A stretch of 64,000 nt of DNA from Pedobacter nototheniae (GCF_004335085.1 NZ_RQRS01000008.1:1-64000); one strand, 5' to 3'; shown: positions 1 to 7,262, numbered from the stretch's first letter. The notes: a model not told the origin generated them from the sequence alone. Numbers and translations are program-made.

Positions 1-1395
1 GCCAGTTCCCCTAACCTGGGTGAGGCAATTAGTTATGATGTGATGGGTAACATCACCAGCCTGACGCGAGATAACGCTGGGACCAACAATTATACAGGTT
101 ACACAGGTAACCAACTGACACAGATTATTGGTTTTACCAATAGTAGTTATGTATATGATGAAAACGGGAATTTAAAGAGCGATAGCCAAAAAGGGATTAA
201 CCTGAGCTATAACTACCTGAACCTGCCAACACAGGTAAGCGGGAACCAGAACATCACCTATACTTACAATACCGCAGGACAAAAACTAAAAAAGGTTAGT
301 GGCATAAACACCACCGACTATATTGCTGGGATCCAATACACCAATGGTGCGATAGAATTTATCCAGACTGAGGAAGGTGTAGCGAGAAGAAACGGAACAG
401 ACTACAGTTACGAATATAACCTAACCGATCATTTGGGTAATGTGAGGGCTACTTTTTACAAGAACCCAGTTGGGCAACTGGCAGAAGTAATTCAAAGGGA
501 TGATTATTTTGCTTTTGGATTAAGGAAAATGGGTACTCCAAATTCAAATGTAAACAAGTACCTTTATAATGGCAAGGAGTTGCAGGAAGAGTTAGGGCAA
601 TACGATTACGGAGCAAGGTTCTATGACCCGGTGATTGGAAGATGGAATGTGGTGGATCCTGCATCTGAACTTGACAGAAAGACAACTCCTTATGCTTATG
701 CATTTGATGATCCTATTCGGCATACCGATCCAGATGGAATGTTTGGAGAAGATGTAAATGATGATTTTGATCAAGTAGGACCTGGCCCAGGAGAATCTGC
801 AGTAGCGATTGGAACTGGTACTGCTACCGTGGGTAGAACTGCTTGGGAAGGACTTAAATCTTTAGTTAAAGGGGTAGAAATTGTAGGCATTGGTACAGCA
901 ACTGCTATCGCTGGTACGGCTGCTTTAGTATTGACACCAGTGCCAAATAATGGAGGAATGAATGGCTGGAAGCCATCACCTAATCCAAATGGGCTTTTAG
1001 TCCCCGCTGGAGCGCTTACGTTTAAAGAAAGTATTGAATATACAAATAAGGTTAAGGGCGATTTTCAACAAAGAGCTAACAATAGTGTTCAGGCAACTGA
1101 AGAAAAAAGTACAAAAGGCGCAGCGAAAGGCTCTTTAAGCGAGACAAAAAAGGCTGTTTCGGAGGCTAAAAAAGAACTCGGACTTGAGCCTGGAACTAGT
1201 TTGCCAAAAGGAAAACAGGGTAAATATGGAAGTCCTCAAAGAGGGGATTCAAAAAAAGGATATAGATTGGATCCAGCACACCCTAATGCTAAGCCAGGTT
1301 CAGGGGAAGAGTATCCTCATGTAAATTGGTGGGATTACACAAATGGGAAAAGAGATAAAGGGGGTAGAGGTACCGCTATTCCAATACTTAAATAG
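1..1395 (+). CDS. Rhs-repeat protein with C-terminal toxin-like tip (5' partial)
   Basis: The reading frame is open to the left window edge, so the first in-frame ATG (40) is probably internal and the gene starts outside. The first ~240 residues carry YD-type repeats and the Rhs core hallmark, with LTDHLGNVRA, then GARFYDPVIGRWNVVDP and ending in TDPDGM. A small-residue hydrophobic stretch follows (about 255-310). The last ~100 residues are a variable, basic tip ending in a PHVNWWDYTNGK motif followed by KGG. In this family the core forms a shell around a C-terminal toxin, and short immunity genes lie just downstream, as here (6 nt to the next gene). The tip resembles short nuclease domains of polymorphic toxins (possibly the type-17 class), but I recall this only by motif. 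The Rhs identity is sure and the toxin activity is inferred. Confidence 0.88.
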   Translation, partial: ASSPNLGEAISYDVMGNITSLTRDNAGTNNYTGYTGNQLTQIIGFTNSSYVYDENGNLKSDSQKGINLSYNYLNLPTQVSGNQNITYTYNTAGQKLKKVSGINTTDYIAGIQYTNGAIEFIQTEEGVARRNGTDYSYEYNLTDHLGNVRATFYKNPVGQLAEVIQRDDYFAFGLRKMGTPNSNVNKYLYNGKELQEELGQYDYGARFYDPVIGRWNVVDPASELDRKTTPYAYAFDDPIRHTDPDGMFGEDVNDDFDQVGPGPGESAVAIGTGTATVGRTAWEGLKSLVKGVEIVGIGTATAIAGTAALVLTPVPNNGGMNGWKPSPNPNGLLVPAGALTFKESIEYTNKVKGDFQQRANNSVQATEEKSTKGAAKGSLSETKKAVSEAKKELGLEPGTSLPKGKQGKYGSPQRGDSKKGYRLDPAHPNAKPGSGEEYPHVNWWDYTNGKRDKGGRGTAIPILK

Positions 1396-1401
1396 AAAAC
1401 T

Positions 1402-1833
1402 ATGGATGAATTTAAAATTTCCTTATTTGAAGATGAGTATAAAGTAAGCTTTCCTTGTTATAAAAGCTTAAGTGATGTTGAATGTCAAAATTTATTGAAA
1501 ATTATTTCGAACAAGTATACGATTCCTATTGAAAATATTGAAAAGGAGCTAATGCTAAAACAACATTTTTACGAAACTTCAAATGCTTTAGATAATTTTA
1601 GTTTAATAGACGCATTAGCTAAACTTCAAATAAAGCCATTAAAAAATGTGTTTGTTAACTGGGATGATTTTAAAAGTATCGACGTATTTAATTTAGATGA
1701 TTTAAATAAATACTTCTTTGATATTTGGTTTCCTAGTTCTGATGATATTGATATATTCGATGAAAGTTTGAATTGGATATTATCAATAAGGCATGATGGT
1801 TGCATTAATTTTGTAATAGAGGATTTAAGCTAG
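1402..1833 (+). CDS. Putative immunity protein for the upstream Rhs tip
   Basis: This 143-residue protein starts 6 nt after the Rhs stop codon. It is acidic and rich in D, E, F and I, with no signal peptide or membrane segment, so it is probably cytosolic. I do not recognise the family. Position, small size and acidity opposite a basic tip fit a cognate immunity protein, which would bind and neutralise the toxin tip. A repeat element (1877) and a hairpin terminator (2032) close the module. Its A+T content is higher than that of the Rhs core, as is usual for immunity genes. Function is inferred from context alone. Confidence 0.6.
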   Translation: MDEFKISLFEDEYKVSFPCYKSLSDVECQNLLKIISNKYTIPIENIEKELMLKQHFYETSNALDNFSLIDALAKLQIKPLKNVFVNWDDFKSIDVFNLDDLNKYFFDIWFPSSDDIDIFDESLNWILSIRHDGCINFVIEDLS

Positions 1834-1876
1834 CTATCCATAATGCACCTTTTTGTGTACCAATAAACCAAGCCCA

Positions 1877-2004
1877 GCTATTCGAGATGTTCCGGCGGTC
1901 ATCTCGAACTAAAGATAAAGACGGATTTGAAATCCGAAAGAATAAAGCTTAGCGAGGCAAAAGCATATTAGACTTTGTTTTATTTAGCGTACATTTCAAG
2001 TAGC
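1877..2004. repeat. Rhs module-boundary repeat, copy 1 (~128 bp)
   Basis: This is copy 1 of an element also present at 4952 and 6428. It has two palindromes: a stem ATTCGAGATG / CATCTCGAA(T) with a 10-nt loop, then CGGATTT / AAATCCG with a 1-nt loop. A less conserved part follows, ending in a TTTGTTTTATTTAGCGT block. Each copy lies after an immunity-like gene and, for copies 1 and 2, before an Rhs remnant. In this copy the last base of the first stem's right arm is C, a small mismatch. Confidence 0.85.
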
Positions 2005-2031
2005 CCTGAATTAAAATTAACCCTAAACAAA

Positions 2032-2060
2032 AAAAGGAGCAAATTTTCATTGCTCCTTTT
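2032..2060 (+). terminator. Hairpin terminator after the first Rhs/immunity module
   Basis: A perfect 11-bp stem, AAAAGGAGCAA / TTGCTCCTTTT, with a 7-nt loop. The descending arm ends in TTTT followed by AATTATCT. It would end transcription from the Rhs/immunity pair before the displaced tip that follows. The A-rich 5' arm would let it work on the minus strand as well. Confidence 0.7.
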
Positions 2061-2132
2061 AATTATCTGCTTTTTGCTCTTGTTTGGAAATTTCCAAGCA
2101 GTCTGATATTGGAGGTATTACAATGCGATGAG

Positions 2133-2321
2133 GACATCACCTATACTTAGACACAATAGGGCAAAAACTAAGGAGGTTAGTGGAACAAATACCACCAATC
2201 ATATAGCTGGTATGCATACACCAATGGTGCGATAGATTTTATCCAGACAGAGGAAGGTATTGCAAGAAGAAACGGAACAGATTACAGTTACGAATATAAC
2301 CTGACCGATCATTTAGGTAAT
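2133..2321 (+). pseudogene. Degraded Rhs core fragment
   Basis: This stretch is clearly homologous to 250-440 of the first Rhs gene but carries stop codons (TAG in the ACTTAG and CAATAG words) and a one-base deletion near 2205 relative to the intact copy. From about 2211 the frame is restored and runs into the open frame at 2322 (AYTNGAIDFIQTEEG in this copy). It is the broken 5' part of a displaced Rhs tip and has no start of its own. Confidence 0.8.
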
Positions 2322-3200
2322 GTGAGGGCTACTTTTTACAAGAATCCAAACGGGCAACTAGCAGAGGTAATCCAAAGGGATGATTATTTTGCTTTTGGAT
2401 TAAGGAAAATGGGTACTCCAAATTCAAATGTAAACAAGTACCTTTATAATGGCAAGGAGTTGCAGGAAGAGTTAGGGCAATACGATTACGGAGCAAGGTT
2501 CTATGACCCGGTGATTGGAAGATGGAATGTGGTGGATCCTGCATCTGAACTTGACAGAAAGACAACTCCTTATGCTTATGCATTTGATGATCCTATTCGG
2601 CATACCGATCCAGATGGAATGTTTGGAGAAGATGTAAATGATGATTTTGATCAGGAGGAAGGCCCTAAGCCCAAGCCTAAAGCGGCTGTTGCTGCAGCGG
2701 GAGCAGCCACAGTTGGCGGAGCTATTTGGAGGACACTTGCTGCTGTTGCAGAAGGTATAGAAATAGTCGGGACCGGTGCAGCGACAGCGGTTGCTGGTAC
2801 AATTGCTTTGGTATTTTTACCGCAAGACATGGGAATGAATGGTTGGAAACCGTCAAAACCCTATCTTCCACCACCCATCGTACCTTCCATGCTAAAAAGT
2901 AATGAAAAAAAAGGTACCATCTATAAAGTACCTGGTGGCGCTACAAAAAGTGGAAAAGCTTATGTTGGGAGACACAATAAATCTACCCCTCAAAAAACTA
3001 GAAAATCTAAAGATGGAAGAGATAGGACCAAAGCTGAAGTTATCGACCACTATGATCCCAATAATAAGGAAGAAGGTCAATACAAAGAACAAAAAGCAAT
3101 AGATGAAAATGGAGGAGTACAAAATTTGGATAATAAAAGAAGAGAAGTTAGTGAGGAGAGAATGAAAGAAATTGAAAAAAAACGAAAAAATGAGCAATGA
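2322..3200 (+). CDS. Orphan Rhs tip with GIY-YIG-like nuclease domain
   Basis: This is a displaced C-terminal part of an Rhs protein. The Rhs core runs to TDPDGMFGEDVND and the DNA at 2373-2653 is identical to 493-773 of the first Rhs gene. A hydrophobic stretch follows, then a basic tip from about residue 195. The tip has GTIYKV, then GKAYVGRH, then a downstream EQKAID and NKR. This order matches the GIY...YVG pattern and the late Glu/Asn positions of GIY-YIG nucleases, so a DNA-cutting toxin is likely. The GTG at 2322 is only the first usable start; upstream sequence is a broken Rhs core. Whether it is translated alone or serves as a recombination donor is unknown. It overlaps the next gene by 11 nt. 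Confidence 0.65.
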   Translation: MRATFYKNPNGQLAEVIQRDDYFAFGLRKMGTPNSNVNKYLYNGKELQEELGQYDYGARFYDPVIGRWNVVDPASELDRKTTPYAYAFDDPIRHTDPDGMFGEDVNDDFDQEEGPKPKPKAAVAAAGAATVGGAIWRTLAAVAEGIEIVGTGAATAVAGTIALVFLPQDMGMNGWKPSKPYLPPPIVPSMLKSNEKKGTIYKVPGGATKSGKAYVGRHNKSTPQKTRKSKDGRDRTKAEVIDHYDPNNKEEGQYKEQKAIDENGGVQNLDNKRREVSEERMKEIEKKRKNEQ

Positions 3201-3795
3201 CACTAAAAGCAGCACAACGAAACTTTGGACTTGGTTTACTGAAATTTATAATGATTTTGGTGAAAACTTTGAAAATGAAGTTTTACTAAATAAGTTAGAT
3301 GAAAAAATACTTTCTTTGGGGGATTTTGTATGGGAAGTTGGACCTGGAATTAAAAAAGATAACATGTTAGTTATATCTCCTGGTGGCGACTTGGATTTAT
3401 TAAGTCAAACAAAGGAAATAGTTTCTTACGCTATACCTTGTGATGGCTGGGAATTTTATTATGCAAAACAGCCAAAACAATGGGAAGAAAAATTTATTTT
3501 TCAGAAAGATAATAATCAAACAATAGAGATAGATTGTTCTTCTTGGCAATACGTATTATTAAAGTATCAGGATGGTATGTTTGAAATAATTATCAAAGCA
3601 CCTAATATTACAAATTTAAATTTTGATGAACAGCTAAGTGTCAGTGAAATTCTTTTGGATGGAGTGTTGGGCGAGGAATTAAGGATGCTAAGCATTGCTG
3701 ATATAGATGTAGTAAATGATTTTGAAGAGGAGTATAAAGGAAAAGGATCAATCATTCAGGTTTTGAAGAATCATTTACTTAAATTGAGAGATTAA
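3190..3795 (+). CDS. Putative immunity protein for the GIY-YIG-like tip
   Basis: I chose the ATG at 3190 (MSNDTKSS), which overlaps the tip's stop by 11 nt; an upstream ATG at 3172 would add six basic residues copied from the toxin end. The product is a 201-residue acidic, soluble protein with many aromatic residues and no signal peptide. I do not recognise the family. Overlap with the tip suggests translational coupling, as expected when an antidote must be made with its toxin. A different Rhs core fragment begins immediately after the stop codon, marking a recombination junction. Confidence 0.6.
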   Translation: MSNDTKSSTTKLWTWFTEIYNDFGENFENEVLLNKLDEKILSLGDFVWEVGPGIKKDNMLVISPGGDLDLLSQTKEIVSYAIPCDGWEFYYAKQPKQWEEKFIFQKDNNQTIEIDCSSWQYVLLKYQDGMFEIIIKAPNITNLNFDEQLSVSEILLDGVLGEELRMLSIADIDVVNDFEEEYKGKGSIIQVLKNHLLKLRD

Positions 3796-3840
3796 CCGCT
3801 GGCGGAGGACTATGATGATGTTTCGCCATATAATTATGTA

Positions 3841-4482
3841 TTGAATAATCCGATAAATTTCACTGACCCTGATGGAACTTGGGTTGATGATGCCCCAAAA
3901 TACATAGCTTCGACTCGAATAGATGCAACAGGAAAGGTAATAAATCATATAAATGATAAGGATAATTCTATATATCAGATCATTAATGGTAGAGAAATTA
4001 AGATAGGTACAGAGAAAGCCGGAGTAGATTATAATCTATTTGTAGGCCAGCAGTTAGGCGCACTTCAGTATGATCCAATCCCACAACTAAGTACAGTATC
4101 GATAACGGCTAAAAAGCCGTCTTCGGCATGGGTTGCAATTGGGTTTGGTTTAACACTTCGCACGGGAAGTGGTTGGTTAGCAGAGGGTGCAAACCCTGAG
4201 CCTGTTTCAAAAACAATAGGTGCAATCGCTTTGACGGCTTATTCAGTACTTGTTGTAGCAGATGAAGCTACAAAACATTACTACGAAGCGAAGAAAGCTG
4301 AAGAGTGGGAAGGGCTTTTGTCTGGTGGTGCTGAACATACAAAAGGAGCAAGAGCAAGTAAAAAAGGCAAACATCAAAAAGGACAAGCAACAAAGATAAA
4401 AGCTCGTGGAGGTGAAAAGGGGGAAAATTTACCACCAAGAAAGCGTCCAAAGGGTTGGACTGGAAGCTGGCCACCAAAATAA
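3841..4482 (+). CDS. Orphan Rhs tip with basic C-terminal domain
   Basis: Rhs homology starts at 3796, directly after the preceding stop codon, with the words DDVSPYNYVLNNP and then FTDPDGT, a different Rhs core subtype from the first two copies. The frame has no ATG; TTG at 3841 is the first candidate start, so this may be a silent tip rather than a free-standing gene. After a region with Ala/Gly-rich hydrophobic sequence (about residues 95-150), the last ~60 residues are strongly basic, with GAEHTKGARASKKGKHQKGQ and later a PPRKRPKGW segment ending PWPPK-like. A nucleic-acid-directed toxin is likely but unproven. Confidence 0.6.
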   Translation: MNNPINFTDPDGTWVDDAPKYIASTRIDATGKVINHINDKDNSIYQIINGREIKIGTEKAGVDYNLFVGQQLGALQYDPIPQLSTVSITAKKPSSAWVAIGFGLTLRTGSGWLAEGANPEPVSKTIGAIALTAYSVLVVADEATKHYYEAKKAEEWEGLLSGGAEHTKGARASKKGKHQKGQATKIKARGGEKGENLPPRKRPKGWTGSWPPK

Positions 4483-4496
4483 TAATATATAATAAT

Positions 4497-4937
4497 ATGA
4501 AAGGAGATAGGTTATATCAATTGGCCTTAAAGAAAGCATTGATGGAGGATGCTGATCTAAATGAGATTTTTGTTTTACTTGTCAAGGCAGCAAAGGTTGA
4601 CAATTATAAAGCGATATATGCATTGGGAACATGGTATTTATTTGGCACCCATGTTAGGAAGGATGTTTTTAAGGCTTTTGAATTATTTTTAAAAGCAGCA
4701 AAAAATAATGTTCCAGAGGCTTGTTTTGATGTTGCAAATTCGTACGAAGAGGGGGTTGGAACGCAAAAAGATGTAAATGAAGCATTTGTTAATTATGTAA
4801 AAGCAGCTTTGTTAGGGCATAAACAATCTATTTATGAAGTTGGAAGACTATATTATTATGGTATTGGTGTGAAAAAAGATAGGCAATTGGCTAAAGTATG
4901 GCTTGATTTAGCTGAGTTTTATGGTATTAATGAATAA
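4497..4937 (+). CDS. Sel1-like (TPR-type) repeat protein, probable immunity protein
   Basis: I start it at the ATG at 4497, 14 nt after the tip's stop. Its 146 residues hold three Sel1-type repeats of about 36 residues. Their marks are ALGTWYLFGTHVRKD, then VANSYEEGVGTQKD, then VGRLYYYGIGVKKD, each followed by an A/KxW or AF helix. Sel1 repeats form a helical solenoid that binds proteins, and Sel1 proteins are known among immunity partners of polymorphic toxins. Being next to the basic Rhs tip, it is likely that tip's antidote. The domain is clear and the role is inferred. Confidence 0.75.
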   Translation: MKGDRLYQLALKKALMEDADLNEIFVLLVKAAKVDNYKAIYALGTWYLFGTHVRKDVFKAFELFLKAAKNNVPEACFDVANSYEEGVGTQKDVNEAFVNYVKAALLGHKQSIYEVGRLYYYGIGVKKDRQLAKVWLDLAEFYGINE

Positions 4938-4951
4938 TAGTTGAGAATCCA

Positions 4952-5065
4952 GCTATTCGAGATGTTCCGCAGGTCATCTCGAATTAAAGATAAGTCGGAT
5001 TTGTAATCCGAAAGAATAGACAATGATGCAAAAACATAGTTGACCTTGTTTTTATTTAACGAATT
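4952..5065. repeat. Rhs module-boundary repeat, copy 2
   Basis: This is copy 2 of the element at 1877. The first palindrome is perfect (ATTCGAGATG / CATCTCGAAT) around the loop TTCCGCAGGT. The second (CGGATTT / AATCCG) is shorter because of a T change, and three bases are missing before it. It lies 14 nt after the Sel1 gene and just before another Rhs fossil. Copies 1 and 3 are more alike in their last 40 bp. Confidence 0.8.
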
Positions 5066-5070
5066 GTTGA

Positions 5071-5240
5071 AGAACCCGGGCCTAAGCCTAAAGCAGCTGT
5101 ATCAGCAGCAGGAGCAACCACAGTTGGAGCAGCTATTTGAAGGACACTTGCTGCTGTTGCAGAAGGTATAGAAATAGTCGAGACCGGTACAGCAAGCGGT
5201 TGCTGGTACAATTGCTTTGATATTTTTACCTCAAACAAAA
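5071..5240 (+). pseudogene. Rhs hydrophobic-linker fossil
   Basis: The DNA is closely similar to 2665-2825, the linker just before the GIY-YIG-like tip (GPKPKPKAAV, then the Ala/Gly-rich segment). It carries a TGG-to-TGA nonsense change (CTATTTGAAGG) and a small deletion in the AGCAAGCGG word, so no long frame survives. It is a dead piece of a third Rhs end. Confidence 0.75.
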
Positions 5241-5273
5241 AAAGCAGATATAAAATTTAGATATAAATAGAAA

Positions 5274-5448
5274 ATGGAAGTAAAAATGTTTAATAAATGG
5301 GAACCTATTCCTGATATACCAAATGATTTATATTTTTTATCCTTATTCGATCAATTTAGTTCTTTAACCAAATGGTGTTAATAATTTACGAACAGGTTTT
5401 AACGGTTTTATAAATTCTGTAAGATCAGGGATTGCATTTTATCATTAA
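5274..5448 (+). pseudogene. Remnants of an immunity-like gene and a toxin tail
   Basis: Two overlapping short frames are seen. One begins at the ATG at 5274 and reads FNKWEPIPDIPNDLYFLSLF before stopping at 5381, like the start of an immunity gene. The other (5374-5448) reads GVNNLRTGFNGFINS and ends at 5448, like the last residues of a toxin tip. It ends 14 nt before the next gene. I infer that deletions fused the pieces of at least one earlier module. Confidence 0.4.
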
Positions 5449-5462
5449 TTAAAACAGAAACA

Positions 5463-5798
5463 ATGAGATTATTTCATAGGAATATTAGATTGTGGTTTGT
5501 TATATTAATAACGGTTCCGCTTTTAGTGAAATGCCGTCCTGGTATAAGTCAAGCCGAGTGGGATATTAGTGAAGGGTATGTTCCGGATAGCACAACTGCG
5601 GTACAAATTGCACAAGTATTATTTGTTCGTGTTTATGGAGAGAAGGTACTTAAGAAAAAACCTTTTATTGCAACTTTGAAAAATGGAGATATATGGGTAG
5701 TAGAAGGAAGTGTAGATGAAGGTGTGGATGGAGGTGTTCCCCATATTGAAATTCAGAAGTCCGATGGTAAGATAGTTAAACTTTACCATTACAAATAA
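5463..5798 (+). CDS. NTF2-fold immunity protein, exported
   Basis: The 111-residue product has an N-terminal hydrophobic segment (residues 11-22) ending at Cys24, so it is either membrane-anchored or a lipoprotein. The rest fits the NTF2-fold immunity family: an A-x-x-VLFVRVYGEKVLKKKPF block, then NGDIWVVEGS, then GGVPHIEIQKSDGKI and a terminal YHYK. That family protects against polymorphic toxins. Here the partner tip survives only as a short tail just upstream (5374-5448), so the gene is an orphan antidote. The family call is from the conserved word order and the partner is inferred. Confidence 0.7.
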   Translation: MRLFHRNIRLWFVILITVPLLVKCRPGISQAEWDISEGYVPDSTTAVQIAQVLFVRVYGEKVLKKKPFIATLKNGDIWVVEGSVDEGVDGGVPHIEIQKSDGKIVKLYHYK

Positions 5799-5822
5799 AT
5801 ACCCTTCATTTGGTAATAGAAT

Positions 5823-5951
5823 TATGGCAAACCAGGTGAAGCTGTTAAAAATGTAGGGATTGGAGGTGTTTCATATGTAATTGGAGGATTTGGGGGAATC
5901 GCTGTTGGTGCCCTTATAAATTATAATAGCTTAACGTTTGTAGGTGGTTAA
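5823..5951 (+). pseudogene. Toxin-tip tail fossil
   Basis: A frame with no start codon runs for 42 codons (YGKPGEAVKN, then a Gly-rich hydrophobic segment ending in LTFVGG) and stops 10 nt before the next gene's ATG. Its position just before a small acidic gene matches the toxin-then-immunity order of the other modules. I read it as the last part of a lost Rhs tip. Confidence 0.4.
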
Positions 5952-5961
5952 TAATTATAAA

Positions 5962-6294
5962 ATGGAGAAAAACTATTATTACAAGGTATATTTAGAAGTT
6001 GTGCTTAAAGGAGCAGATTTTGTATTTGGATTTATAAATATCTCAAATATTCCTTATAGCAAGCTTGAAGAGCTTTTTAGAGATCAAGTTATAGAAGAAA
6101 GATTTTTATTTGATGATTCGATAGGTTATTTTATAGAAGAAAAATTATATCTCGAACATAAAGAATATTTGGATAAAAATATCCCTTTCACTTTTGACTT
6201 TGATCTATTTGTTTATAGTGTAGGCCTTACTAGTGTTGAAGCACATAAATATAACAAAGATTATTATGAGTATTTGCCACCACTACTGGGGTAG
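5962..6294 (+). CDS. Small hypothetical protein, probable orphan immunity protein
   Basis: I chose the ATG at 5962 (MEKNYYYK); an ATG at 5944 lies inside the upstream toxin-tail frame. The product has 110 residues, is acidic and very rich in Tyr and Phe, and has no signal peptide. I do not recognise it. It follows a toxin-tail fossil and precedes copy 3 of the boundary repeat, the same layout as the other immunity-like genes in this locus. Its function is inferred from position only. Confidence 0.5.
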   Translation: MEKNYYYKVYLEVVLKGADFVFGFINISNIPYSKLEELFRDQVIEERFLFDDSIGYFIEEKLYLEHKEYLDKNIPFTFDFDLFVYSVGLTSVEAHKYNKDYYEYLPPLLG

Positions 6295-6427
6295 TACCTC
6301 GCTGGCGCAAGCGTCCCGCTTGTCCCGAAATAATAAATGAAACCCCCGCTACTTTTGCTGGTACAAGTGAGGTTAGGCATTCAGGTACTACCGAGGGACA
6401 AAACAGCAGAGGGAAGCAGAAATACCC

Positions 6428-6554
6428 GCTATTCGAGATGTTTCACAGGTCATCTCGAATTAAAGATAAAGACGGATTTGAAATCCGAAAGTATAAAGAC
6501 AGCCATGTAAAAGTATAGTTGGCTTTGTTTTATTTAGCGTGTATTTCGAGTAGC
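6428..6554. repeat. Rhs module-boundary repeat, copy 3
   Basis: This copy closely matches copy 1 over its whole length, including the ending TTTGTTTTATTTAGCGT and a TTTCGAGTAGC (TTTCAAGTAGC in copy 1). The first palindrome is perfect, with loop TTTCACAGGT. The stretch before it (6295-6427) has no gene; it holds short inverted words such as GCAAGCG...CGCTTG (6307-6322). The tandem array at 6598 begins 43 nt after this copy. Confidence 0.85.
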
Positions 6555-6597
6555 TCCTATCGGATAATTAGCACAATAGCCTGGTCTTAAGTAGCTT

Positions 6598-7143
6598 GGT
6601 AATGGTCTGGAATGACTTGGTAACTGACTGGAATGGCTTGGTAACGGTCTGGAATGACTTGGTAACAGTCGCAATTGACTTGGTAACGGTCTGGAATGAC
6701 TTGGTGACGTTCCAGAATGACATGGTAACGGTCTGGGATGACATGGTAACGGTCTGGAATGACATGGTAACGGTCTGGAATGGCTTGGTAACGGTCTGGA
6801 ATGGCTTGGTAACGGTCTGGAATGGCTTGGTAACGGTCTGGAATGGCTTGGTAACGGTCTGACATGACTTGGTAATGGTCTGGAATGGCTTGGTAACGGT
6901 CTGGAATGGCTTGGTAATGGTCTGGAATGACTTGGTAACGGTCTGGAATGACATGGTAACGGTCTGGAATGGCTTGGTAACGGTCTGGAATGGCTTGGTA
7001 ACGGTCTGGAATGGCTTGGTAACGGTCTGACATGACTTGGTAACGGTCTGGAATTACATGGTAACGGTCTGGAATGACTTGGTAATGGTCTGGAATGACT
7101 TGGTAACGGTCTGGAATGACTTGGTAACGATCGCAAATAACTT
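6598..7143. repeat. Tandem array: 26 units of 21 bp
   Basis: The consensus is GGTAACGGTCTGGAATGACTT in the plus direction. I counted 26 units starting every 21 bp from 6598 to 7123 with no insertion or deletion. Variation is almost all at three sites: C/T at base 6, A/G at base 18 and T/A at base 20. The end units are the most diverged. Because 21 is a multiple of 3, long open frames appear by default on both strands: SHSRPLP, VIPDRYQ and KSFQTVT heptads on minus, VTVWNDL on plus. There is no good promoter or known domain in any of them, so I list it as a minisatellite. A heptad-repeat protein on the minus strand (about 6534-7136) cannot be excluded. Confidence 0.92.
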
Positions 7144-7262
7144 GCAAATCTACAGTGTGTATTAAGTCTTAGGCTCTGTTCAATAAACTATGTCATTGAT
7201 TAAATCTGTTCTCAAAAAATACAGCAAAAGGTTAAAATTGTTGGGTTTGTTGTTTAAAGTAT

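Noticed and set aside
3172..3189. Start of the second immunity-like gene at 3172
   Set aside because: It would lengthen the overlap with the toxin frame and add Lys-rich residues unlike the rest; 3190 is more likely.
6598..7143. CRISPR array
   Set aside because: Units are contiguous with no unique spacers, and no cas genes are present.
6534..7147. Long overlapping open frames on both strands across the tandem array
   Set aside because: A 21-bp period free of stop codons in four frames gives open frames by default; there is no recognisable domain or promoter, so I list the array as a repeat and keep coding only as a possibility.
7144..7262. Insertion-sequence end at GGCTCTGTTC (about 7171)
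   Set aside because: The word resembles ends of some insertion sequences, but there is no transposase and no matching second end.
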